A stretch of 64,000 nucleotides of DNA from Helicostylum pulchrum. Lineage: Eukaryota; Mucoromycota; Mucoromycetes; Mucorales; Mucoraceae. The stretch is from the NCBI GenBank assembly GCA_025677825.1, contig JAIXMO010000040.1, positions 124,001 through 188,000 of the forward strand. Direction: 5' to 3'. The first letter of the stretch is position 1, and the number at the start of each line of letters is the position of its first letter. Under the pieces are notes generated by a model, which worked only from the letters and a program-made list of their open reading frames with translations, did no database searches and was not told the DNA's origin. The position numbers and the translations under genes are program-made. Positions 21,622-32,134 of the stretch are shown piece after piece.

Positions 21622-22651
21622 ATGGCAGCTAAACTTTTTGCTAGAACAGCTTTCAATGCCCGTTCGTTACGCTTGGTAGGCAAAGCCTATGTATCTCGAC
21701 CTACTATGGTCTATAGAACCATGTTACCAAGCTTGAGTTCTACACTTCCTCAAACTAGAGCTTTTAGCTTGACGTTTCCTCGTTTTGGAAGCGGTGAAGG
21801 TACGTAACTTTATTACTCGATAAGAACAAAAGCTTACTTATATGTAGCTGATTCCGAACTTGTTCATCAGTTGGAAGAAGAAATGCAATTTGAAGAAACC
21901 GATGAAAAGAATGAAGTACCTGCTTTCGTTAAAGAGTTTTTGGATACCAAGTTATTTGAGGTATACATATACATATATATCTATATCAGTAGAAAGATAT
22001 TTATTGTGAGTCATATATAGATTGAGGATATTTTAGGTCACGATAAAGTTACTTTAACACGTAATTTTGGAAACGAAAAGTAAGAACCAAAAAAAAAAAA
22101 GAGAGTTTAAATGCAACAAGGTGATATTGACACGTAAACAAATAATTAGAATTAGTGTCATTTTCTCTATTTCGGATATTAACAATACAGTGGAAGAAGT
22201 TATTGAGGAAGATGAAGAACTTGTTATCGAAAAAGATGAAGAACAAGAACAAGAAAAGCCAAAGGAAGAGGAAGAGGAAGAGGATGAACTTGAATCGTTC
22301 CCTGTACGTGCTACTGTCATAGTAGAAAAGGAAGGAAAAGGAAGCTTAGTAGTACATACAGTAGCCCAAGATGGCTATTTGCATATCGATGCTGTGAGAT
22401 ATTTCAAAGAAGGACAAGTAGCAACACATGATATCACTGTACATGATATTGGCGAACAAAGACAAGATCTTTATATGGGACCTGTATTTGAAGAGTTGGG
22501 TGAAGACCTTCAAACAACATTTAGCAAATACTTGGAAGAACGTGGTATCGATACTGCTTTAGCTAACTTCTTACCAGACTATGTCGACTATAAAGAACAA
22601 AAGGAATATATGAACTGGTTAAAGGATGTAAATGACTTCGTCTCTGCATAA
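21622..22651 (+). CDS. Mitochondrial matrix acidic protein, MAM33/p32 family
   Basis: Four exons (21622-21799, 21848-21960, 22021-22079, 22150-22651) give 283 residues. The N-terminus MAAKLFARTAFNARSLRL, rich in Arg and lacking acids, is a typical matrix-targeting sequence. The mature part has the family's pattern: a first helix (ELVHQLEEEM), the acidic loop (VIEEDEELVIEKDEEQEQEK), a sheet with VHTVAQDGYLHIDAVRYF, and the C-terminal helices ending YMNWLKDVNDFVSA. MAM33/p32 proteins form doughnut-shaped trimers in the matrix and support mitochondrial translation and respiration. Confidence 0.9.
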
Positions 22652-22857
22652 ACCAATTATAAAAATGACATTTACGCGTAAAAAAAGAGCCGTAAAATAA
22701 AATTAATACGTTCACCTGAAAAAATTAAAAACCCTCACGATTTTATTTCTGTGGTTCCATGTCCCTTTTTTCTTTTCTTCTTTTTCTTCTTTACATTATT
22801 GTTATCCAGTAACAATACAGTATTCTTGAGTTTTAAAATAGTGAATGTCAATATAAA

Positions 22858-24258
22858 ATGGAAGTAGAATCGTCACTCGTGTCAATGAAGACCATCTTGT
22901 TGGTACTTAACTACGTACTTGTTGTTTGGTATTGTTTTATGGTCGCGTTAAGTTTATTTGGACAGTATATAGGGTACGTTAAAAGTAAAACTACAAAACC
23001 AAAAAGTGTTAATTTTTTTGTTATTTATGCACTTAGACAGTCGAGATATAGACATAAGCCTGAAGCAAAATCATCGAAATTACCATTTGCAGAAGCAGAA
23101 GGCGTATCAATTATTAGACCCTTAAAGGGGGTAGATTTAGAGCTAGAAGCAAACTTACGGTCCTCTTTCATTCAAAATTACCCAAAGTTTGAGATTATCT
23201 TTTCTGTAGCCTCGCCGGAAGACCCTGCAATTGCCATTGTAAATAGTTTGATGCAAGAGTTTCATAATGTAGATAGTCGACTTATTATAGGTAAATAATA
23301 AACAATCACCCTTTTTTTTTGTTACCATGTGATTATCTGACATAACCCAATAGGCGATCACCAGGTTGGTATTAATCCCAAGATCAATAACATGGTCGAA
23401 TCTTATCGTACAGCAAAATATAATGTTATTTGGGTATTGGACTCAAATGTCCATGTGGATAAAGACACCCTAGGCCGTTCGGTCGATCAATTAATGTTGC
23501 CTGGTATCGGCTTAGTTCATCATTTACCCATTGCCGTCCAACCAGCCACTTATTCCGCTGAAATTGAACAAATATTTTTGGACACAAATCATGCAAAGAT
23601 GTATTTAGCTATTAACGGCGTTGGTATCGCTTCTTGTGTGATGGGTAAATCAAATTTATATCGTCGTTCTGACCTGGATAAAGTAGGAGGATTAGAAAAG
23701 TTCGGTAAATATATGGCCGAAGATAATATCATTGGTGAAGCCTTGTGGCACCAAGGACTTCGACACAGAATGAGTGCAGATACTGCTTGTCAGGCACTGG
23801 GTCCCATATCTTTAAAAGGGTATTGTGCTCGTCGTGCTAGATGGGTCCGTCTTCGTAAATATATTGTAACTGCTGCTACACTGGTTGAACCGTTTACTGA
23901 GTCCGTAGTATGTGGTCTCATGGGTGCTGTAGGCGCAAGAAATATCTTTCAGGTCCCAATACCTGCTTTCTTTTGTGCTCACTGGACTTGGTGGTTTATC
24001 AATGATTGTTTACTCTATAGAACATTGGTCTCTTCTTCATCATTATACACGCTAGATGCACAAAAACCTTTAAAGATTTGGCGTTTTTTACGTGCCTGGG
24101 TTTCAAGAGAAGTATTGGCTTTACCTCTTTATTTATACGCTATGGCAGGTACTAAAATTTCATGGCGAGACCAAGAATATAAATGTATATCTGATGGTAC
24201 TGCTATTGCGGTTTCCAAAGAGACTGATACGCAGCCTTTGTTAACTACTGTAGCTTAA
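22858..24258 (+). CDS. Ceramide glucosyltransferase (glucosylceramide synthase)
   Basis: Two exons (22858-23290, 23354-24258; 63-nt intron) give 445 residues. The enzyme moves glucose from UDP-glucose to ceramide on the cytosolic face of the Golgi. Diagnostic motifs are an N-terminal membrane segment, IIRPLKGVD, NPKINNM just after the intron, the first catalytic acid in WVLDSNVHVD, KYMAEDNIIGEALW, and the RRARWVR version of (R/Q)xxRW. C-terminal hydrophobic segments follow, with WTWWFINDCLLYR. In fungi the product, glucosylceramide, matters for hyphal growth and polarity. An upstream ATG at 22858 in good context supports the start; a second Met is at residue 10. Confidence 0.93.
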
Positions 24259-26106
24259 GAACTAAAAAAATTATTATTATTATTATTATTACATTGCCAT
24301 TCATTAATATTACTCTTCTCCCAATAAATTTTATAATGTATAACTTGTATATATTCTTGTTGTTGCCTAGCTTTTAAATAACAAATATGTCGTTCTCCCA
24401 ATTTTAGGGGGAAAAGGGCTGAGTAAAGTGATAGTAACAATAGACTTTTTTTGTTTCAAAAAAAAACAACGTTATAAAAAAAATAACAAATAGATTCGAG
24501 TATGACTTTTGACGATACATAAACCAATTTATAACCGTCATCTCTTTTAGAGTTTTGTCAAGTTTTCGTTGCTTCTGAAACAAGGCCCTTGATAGTTAGT
24601 TTCTTAGTCTGCAACCAGGTATCATGTAATACAGCAGATCATTGGTCTATCCGGCTATAAAGCGTTTTTTTTTTCACTGCAGAAATCAATTATATGTACT
24701 GTAACTACCTGTTTTTATTTAGTAGTTTCTTGAACAAGTTAGATTTCCTTCGTATATAAATAATTATGCTTAAACGAAACTTTATCTAATTTTCTCCTCA
24801 TGTTTTACGGATCAGTTTTAAGTGGTTAACTCGATCTTGATAGATGACGATAAACATTTGCTTTTATTAAATTTTAAGAGAATCTAGGCCTAAAGTCTAG
24901 CTTCAAGTAATTAACATTAAGAGAAACTGTATATTTTCTATTATATTCTATCTAGTAAACCATGAGATTCGCCTATTTGAAGTAACAACCCGCGCATTTG
25001 AGAAGATTAAGAGCTAACACGGATATAATTTCTAGCATATAATAATACATTTCACTACCTATATACTACTTACAAGAACTAAAAAAAAACTCGCATATAG
25101 AATAAAAGGGACCCCAGTATAGAGTTAGTTGGATATAGCTCCTTTTTGTTTTATATGCCAAATGGTCGATTAAACAAAAAGTGTTTTTATTTTTAGAAAG
25201 TACGACATTTTTATTTAATAGTGCATCATAAATTGTTAGTTTACGGAAAATATAAGATGATTAATTGAAGCTACTTTTCCATTTTAAGAAATGATTTTCG
25301 TGTTTTTTTTTGAGTAACCTGACGTCTTTGAAGAAGAAAATATAAAAAAAACCCCAAGTTCATCTTGAAAAATAATCTCGAGGATTTTAACTATAGAAAT
25401 CTAATAATAAACGATATTTCTTACTTGGCAAAAAAAAATATAACTTTATTTAGGACATAACGCCGCCAGTTACGTTATGGACCGGTCGGCTTCCGTATCT
25501 TTCTTTTGCTCTCTCTTTATTAAAGATGACGTACCACTACTTACGATTGCAATATTTCTAATTAGCACGATGCATTTATCTCGAAAAGAAAAGGGGGTAT
25601 ACGCTAAAAGAATACAGATCTTGTTATCGTCATTATTCTCGAAATTAAAAAATCCAAAACATAAATGCACGAGTGTTTCAAAGTGGCCAGTTTATCGTTT
25701 GCAAATAGAATCCCGGGATCTTTTTTATGTACGTACAACTGGGTCTATCATCGGCGCCCCTCTTTATTACAGTGATATTCAACACTAAATAGATGAGAAT
25801 TGACTAAATTTGTATCTTTCCGGGATTACAAAAAGAAAATAATGTTTCCCACGAAAAACTGCATTGCTTTTCTTTTATAAAAAAGTAGAATATAATACAT
25901 GAATTTGAAACAAAGTACGTGATTTTTATGTGTATATTGTAAGCAAAAAAAAACTAAATAGTTTTTTTTTAAAAGTATTTATTATTTATCATAAAAAGGT
26001 ATAAATAAAAAAAACTATGTGGGTGTGTTTTTTTTTTTTTGGTTGGTTTATATAATAACTATGTTTATGAAACAATTTTTTTTACAGGAAAGTGAATTGA
26101 GAGAAC
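24259..26106. other. Long intergenic region
   Basis: About 1.85 kb. It begins with a (TTA)n microsatellite at 24269-24290. A plus-strand frame of 103 codons at 25477-25788 has no recognisable domain or intron signals and is not called. No RNA gene was seen. Confidence 0.5.
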
Positions 26107-26508
26107 TTAAGCGGGAGAGAATTGAACAGAGAAGTGAACTTCACCATGGCTGGTAAGACCCAACTTGGCAGGGAGCTTGGTCCAGGTATCAAGAGGCTCA
26201 CCCTTGAAGACATCAGCGACATCCAACTTACCCTCACCAATCTTATCAGTACCAACGGTATCCTTATCGAGGACCTTGAAGTGGATCTTGTGATCAGAGC
26301 TACCTTCGGCAACGTTGAAAGTGAAAGTTTCGTTGAAAACGGGGTTTTCGGTATCCTTGACGGTAGAGGTACGTTGCTTGTATTCCTCATCTAACCAGAG
26401 CTCAATATAGGAGTCGTTGTGACCAGCGAGATCTTCCTTGTGGAGGTTACGGGCTTCGATAACAGTGACAGTGAGAGTACCTTGGGGAGCAGAGTGAGAA
26501 CCGAACAT
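26107..26508 (-). CDS. Single C2-domain protein
   Basis: An intronless gene of 133 codons that is essentially one C2 domain. The order is GTLTVTVIEARNLHKEDL, DSYIELWLDEEYKQRT, ENPVFNETFTF, HKIHFKVLDKDTVGTDKIGEG and DTWTKLPAK. The calcium-loop acids are only partly present: Asp in KEDLAG and HNDSY, and Asp in VLDKDTVGTDK. So Ca2+-dependent membrane binding is plausible but not certain. Its codons are clearly richer in G and C (GTCACC, AAGGTC, GACACC) than its neighbours, as in highly expressed genes. It resembles the small stand-alone C2 proteins seen in plants and fungi. Confidence 0.88.
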   Translation of the reverse strand: MFGSHSAPQGTLTVTVIEARNLHKEDLAGHNDSYIELWLDEEYKQRTSTVKDTENPVFNETFTFNVAEGSSDHKIHFKVLDKDTVGTDKIGEGKLDVADVFKGEPLDTWTKLPAKLGLTSHGEVHFSVQFSPA

Positions 26509-26576
26509 TTTTTTATATATTAAATTGATTTAATGAAGAGAAAAAAAAGAAAAACCAATTGGCGAAAAAACGCGAA

Positions 26577-26588
26577 CCTTTATATACA
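26577..26588 (-). promoter_or_regulatory. TATA box of the C2 gene
   Basis: On the minus strand TGTATATAAAGG lies about 70-80 bp before the ATG. A palindromic CCAATTGG follows at 26562-26555. A strong TATA fits the high-expression codon use of the gene. Confidence 0.6.
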
Positions 26589-27701
26589 TTTTTTGTTTGC
26601 ATAAAAACCACTTTTTTTTTTTTGACATCACACACTTGTCTAAATGAAGAGGATTCGCCGGTATATGGTTACTCCAATAATTTATTAGCCGACTCTGCAA
26701 CTAAAAGGTTCATCATGACGTTTTCGTATACTCATAACCTTTTTTTTTTTTTTTTTACCAACCAAAAGAAGTTTCGCGTTTTTTTTTTTAATAAAGTATT
26801 GTATTCTTTTTTTAAAAAAAAAGAATCAAAGATTTTATTACATCATGATTATTTCAGTGATTGAAAAAGCAATTCATCGTAGTTAGCGAAAGAGGTGCTG
26901 TGGCGTATTTCGTTTAGAACTGAGAAAAAATGCATGAACAATTCGAGCTACGATCAAACGGGTCAATTCTCTCCCTGCAAATCAGATATATAAAAAGTAC
27001 CACCAAAAAATATGCTCGATTTAAAACTATGTGGGAAGAAAAAAAAAAAGGAACAATTTGAAAATCACAAAACTGTTTTTTCCATCGCCGTGTAACAAAC
27101 CATCACGTCAGTGTATTACTTTAGCACTTGAAACACAGTCCAAAAGTATTATATATAAAAAAAAAAGAAGCTGTTTATAACACGTGTGGGATAATAAAAA
27201 TTCAATACGTTTCAAACAAAAAAAACGCATTTTGTCTGTGAACAAAAAGCAAAAATAAATTTTCTGCAGACTAGAGACACTAGTCTAGATCTATTTAGCA
27301 TATATGTCAGTGTACATTCTGTTTGCTATTAGTATAAATATTTTTCTTCGGGATTCAGGGTAAATAAATCATTGCTGGTAATACCAAAACCCCCCAATGC
27401 CGTAACTCAAACTAAAATACTAGTATGCGTAATCTTCGCAATAGCACATGAAAAAAAAAGCCGCTTTTCTGTATTTCTTACATTGATGTACATAAACAGT
27501 ATGTCTCCCGCTTCTCTTTTTCGCTACTTTGGTACATGTAAAAAAGAAAACTTTAGAACAAAGTATAAAAAATACAATGGCTGCAATAGGAGACTACTCG
27601 ATACGGCTAATTATAAAAAAATGCTTGGCAAAAAAAAAAAAAAAATCCAAGTTGTGCTACTTTCGCTTTCTTTTCTAATATTTTAGTCCGTTTCTTTTTC
27701 T

Positions 27702-27725
27702 CGGGCGCGCGGGGGGCGCGCGCGA
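27702..27725. other. GC-only patch in AT-rich DNA
   Basis: CGGGCGCGCGGGGGGCGCGC followed by GCG is 24 bases with no A or T, flanked on both sides by T-rich DNA. The GCGCGC blocks around G6 are self-complementary. Its function is unknown. Confidence 0.5.
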
Positions 27726-30700
27726 CTTTCTTTATCAAATGCCACACAATTTGAGGCAGTTGTGCGTTTCAAGGTTCCAAATAATTTACATATTATTAAT
27801 TACAAAAAAAATAAAAAAATAAGAAAAAATTTAAAATAACTTTTTTTCATAAATAATGCATGAAAGAAAAAGAAAAAGGAACCAGCACTGAGTACAAGAA
27901 ATGCTCTTTTAGTTTTTTAACTTTCAATCCAATCAAAGTGTTCCGTTTGTATTTGTTCACTTTGATCAGCATTTTCTTTTGGTTTGTTGTTCCAGTTTTA
28001 ATTTTGGAAGATCTAAGCCAATCTCAAACTTTGGGCTAGAAGGATGTTTCAAGTGGGTCTTACATGCATGAGCTAAAACCCTGATTCTCGTTAATCTAAA
28101 TTTTAAATATTAGACAAACTTGTCAAAATATGCAACTTTATTTTATGAAATCTGTTAAATGATAGAGTAATAGTAAACCTGATAATAATACGCGATATTA
28201 TTATTTTCCCAAGTGTACAAAATTCGCGGGAACCTCCCTAAATAAAGTATCGTTCTTGACTCAAATATATTTTGCGCACAGCTTTTTCTATAAGATAACA
28301 AGTGACTACCGATAAGATTGTACCCAGTAAATTACAGCGCTACTCTATCATATAAATAGCTGGTCTCTTTTATAAAATAAGTCATTAACAATTGTGGCGC
28401 CAGAATTCCGGGTCCTAGGTACTAACGACAATACCCATAACGCGTAAATGACAACACAACACGATACTTTATAAATATTTTTATTAAATTTTTGCTCTAA
28501 AATGAAAAAAAGACAATGAAATCTGGAATGTTTGTTTTTTTAATTGTATGAAATGGCTAAAAAACTCTATTATCTATCGCCACAAACATCGCTGTGTATG
28601 ACAACCGTCGGTATCGCGCCCACTCTTCCAAAAGGCTTATATTTTGTATATACGTGTTAAAAGATGATCAGCCAAACTACTCTACGTCCACATACATGTC
28701 ACACGTTCCATGGAAACCATAAAATTATTTTCTAATTATTTCAAGCACCAAGATTAACTTTTAAGTCCTCATTGATCAATAGAAAAAAACTCAGAGAAGA
28801 TACTTATTAACTCAAAGGGAAAAACCTCTTATGTACTACTGCTACCAAGTATATCATAGTACTAAGAAATCTTGATTTTATACATCAAAATAAATTGCGC
28901 CTTTTAGATACGCCTTACAGCAATAATATTTGATGTAGTTACTTAAATGTTCGATGTGATGACATTCTATTTGGACGAATCAATTATACATCATGTCATA
29001 TAAGGAGAAACTGACGTTATCGATCGATTCGATGGAGACAAAGGTTTTGGAGGATATTCCAAAACTAGTTATACTAAAACGGCTTTATAGATCTATATCC
29101 CCTCCCCCCTCCCCTCTCCCTTACTCCTTGCTCATGCATGCGAAGGAACTGACGTGATTTCGTATAAAGTCGCATTTATTTGAAAAATACTTGTCTACTA
29201 CTACAAAGTACCCTTAGTTTTTTTTTATTTTTGATTGGTACTATTATTTCTGTTTACCGTTCTTTATTTTATGGGATACAAAGCGAGAATTGGATTCCTT
29301 AATGTGTGTGTATACTAGCTGCGCCCATGAATGGATGAATTTATAATTACTGGATTCTACCGAAAGGGAGTGTTCGTGTTCCTTTATTTGTTGTTATTGA
29401 TCGTTCGCAGTATTATGTAGTAGTATGGAAAAAGCCTTAACTTTCTTTTAAAAAGTCTTGTTTACCGAATTAACTCAGTTCTTGTTTGTCTAAAAGTTTA
29501 AAATTTTTTTTGGCTCGCAGATGTTCCGAGGTATGTGAAAAAGTATTCTCTTTTTTTTAAATTGCCAAGAGAGGCGGAATATCCCAAAGCAGATACTGTA
29601 AAAAAAAAAAAGTTTGAGAGGGCACGCATATCCGCTTTAAATTGGGTACCTATTTACCGTGAAAAAATCGCAAATAAACTGTAATCAGGAGACTGTATGC
29701 TAGGGTAGAAAATATTTTAAGCTTGATTGGACACCGGGAGCGGAAATGACGGATGGCTTACAAACGGGCTAATCGGTCAATCTAAAAGCCTTTTTTTTTA
29801 TTTTATTTTGGGATACCACAGTCCCAGACCCCCCTTAACTAGCATAAAGGTTTTAAGACGTTCTATAGTAGTCTTTTCAAGTATTATTTATAGCTTGTAC
29901 GTACTAACAGACATTTGAAGAGGCTAATTAGCGTACATAAAGTAAAACTATTTATTATAACAGCTTACGCTAATACACGGACTAAATAAATCATGTAGCA
30001 CACAAGCCAAGACTTGTCAACCTGCAAAAAAAAAAAGTTTTTTTAGCGTGCCGACAAACTATCGTTTGCTTAGAAATCGCATTCTTTATATCGACTCAAT
30101 AAGAAAAACATGATCATAAAAATCATAAATCATACAATAAAAAATTGGCAGCCAATTAGCTGTATGAAAGGATAAACAAAAAATAACCTTTTAAAAAAAA
30201 AAGATGTACATGCATGAATGTCAATCAATCTTTTTTTGTGCTTCGCCTTTTTTTTTTTTTGTACAGTCGTTTTATTTGGGTTTAAGCTCTCAGATATAAC
30301 AATACGTCGAAATGAATAGCAGTACGAATAGGAAAATAAACCGCTACCAGCAAAATAAGATAAAAAAATATGTATACAAACTATTTTTAACTCTTTCCTT
30401 CTTCCGAGTATTGTCCGTGAATTCCGCATAAAAGCTTTGTAAACAAACCCAAAAAAAGTCTTGACGCTACGGGATATGCTTATCTTGAACTGCCGCAAAA
30501 AAAAAACAAAATCAGTTATGCATTGTCTTCTAGGAACTTTTTTTTTATATTTATTTTCTCAGGGGGGGCAACAAGTTAAAAGGTGTTTGAATTCACCATG
30601 TGCTTTATTATTTAATCGGTGCGTTTCAAAGATATTACTTTTGTCCTTAAATTGCTATTCGATTTGATAAAATGATTCACTCGTGGTGAGTAATATAAAT

Positions 30701-31501
30701 AAAAAAAGGGGTGGAATGTAGGTGGTTATCTATCTTTGAAAGGACAAAGAATATATGTATAAAACAAAAACAAAAAAGTAAATATTTTGAATATCAAAAA
30801 ACTATGTTTTTTTTTCTCAGTGGAGATACTATTATTACATAGGGTACCTGACTCTGTTCTTCTAGACTTATTCCTTTTTTGAATACGTTAGTGACTGTTT
30901 GGGTGTGTCCTGTATATATCAAGTTCGTCCCCCAGTCCTCGCACTACGGTTTTATTTGGAATTAAATTGTGTGACGGGCGTTCCCCCCCCCCTCCCCTCG
31001 TTAAACATGTCGTAATTCAAGTAAATTATGCGTATAGTAATTAATTATTATTATTTTCCCATGGCTTATGAGAGTCCAACTTGATGTTTTCAAACAAGAA
31101 ACTTTTTTTTTTTAGCTGACACTGACTTCTAAAATGTAATTTCGTCATTTATTATAGTACTACGTAATATTTTGCCTTTTGTTAACATTTTTCACTTTAC
31201 TTTTTCTACTGTAAAAGTGCTCTGCGTAATTAAAACTATATCCTTTGTTTAATTATAACTTTTTTTTTGTTTGAGGGAATTATTACCTTGATTTTAAATA
31301 GAAAGGAGTTGAGTTGTTTTTTGTTGCTAAATCGGACGCCCAAATGATATGACGCAAAGATTTGTGCTAGCCAATCAATGATTTGTGCTTTAGAATGATA
31401 CAAAAAAAAAGTCCATACGTCGCAGGTCTCGATTCCAAAAGTGACACCCAAAAAAAGAAACTGGGGTTAACTTTATATGATCTACACTACAGTTTAAAAC
31501 A

Positions 31502-31510
31502 TATAAAAAG
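31502..31510 (+). promoter_or_regulatory. TATA box of the Ecl1-like gene
   Basis: TATAAAAAG, followed by a long C/T-rich stretch up to the ATG at 31649, the usual fungal promoter/leader layout. Confidence 0.5.
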
Positions 31511-31648
31511 AGCTGGATATTTCCCTTCTCCAAACTTTTTTCCTTCTTTTTTCCTGTTTCTCATACTTTGGATGCTTATTTCATAACCTCTACTATTTTT
31601 TTTTCCCTTCTACTACTACTTCAAACAACGACATTTTAAAAAAAGAAA

Positions 31649-32134
31649 ATGATGTGCGATACAAATTGGTGTACTTTTTGCGATAGTGCTATTAGCCCCT
31701 ATTCCGATTCTCTTTATTGCTCAGAAGATTGCCTTAGACAAGACGCTTTGATGCATCATCCTATGCTTGGCTATGACTACGCTGATCTTAACGGATTTCC
31801 CCATCATAATAGTCAACAATACCAACAACAACAACAACAGCAACAACATAATAGAGAAGAAACAATGATGCCATCGCTAGTTAGAAGAAAATCATCTATT
31901 CCTTCCATGTTAAATAATTTATCAACTTCATCCAACCACGAATACTTTTCGCAGTTACAAAAGATACCCTCTCTCTCCCCTTCGCTGTCTTCTTCGGTTT
32001 CGTCCTATAACTCTGTCTCAAATAACGATACTATCAAGGACACTACCACTTACTTTCAACCAAAGCCACGCAAAGTTTCTGCTAATACCGTTCCATTCAT
32101 GGAACAATTAAATCAAGCATTACTTCGCACATAA
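31649..32134 (+). CDS. Ecl1-like zinc-binding lifespan/stress protein
   Basis: An intronless gene of 161 codons. The N-terminus MMCDTNWCTFCDSAISPYSDSLYCSEDC has the CxxC...CxxxC pattern of the Ecl1 family, small fungal proteins that bind zinc, extend chronological lifespan and respond to sulfur or zinc limitation. The rest is low-complexity: a polyglutamine run near residue 60, then a Ser-rich part with RRKSSIPSML that looks like a phosphorylation site. A second Met directly follows the first. Confidence 0.75.
   Translation: MMCDTNWCTFCDSAISPYSDSLYCSEDCLRQDALMHHPMLGYDYADLNGFPHHNSQQYQQQQQQQQHNREETMMPSLVRRKSSIPSMLNNLSTSSNHEYFSQLQKIPSLSPSLSSSVSSYNSVSNNDTIKDTTTYFQPKPRKVSANTVPFMEQLNQALLRT

Larger units (their letters stand above)
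26509..31648. other. Gene-poor region of about 5 kb
   Basis: Apart from the C2 promoter at its start and the Ecl1-like promoter at its end, I see no supportable gene. Frames of 60-122 codons (for example 27372-27686 plus, 30130-30498 minus) are AT-driven and carry homopolymer-coded residues. Features seen are a G+C-rich patch at 27702-27725, a C/T-rich run at 29100-29125 and many A/T homopolymers. The region may hold decayed repeats or unannotated noncoding RNA. Confidence 0.5.

Noticed and set aside
25477..25788. Plus-strand frame of 103 codons in the 24-26 kb spacer
   Set aside because: No recognisable homology, and an overlapping antisense frame of similar quality.
30130..30498. Minus-strand frame of 122 codons
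   Set aside because: Rich in Phe/Lys from homopolymers; no motif.
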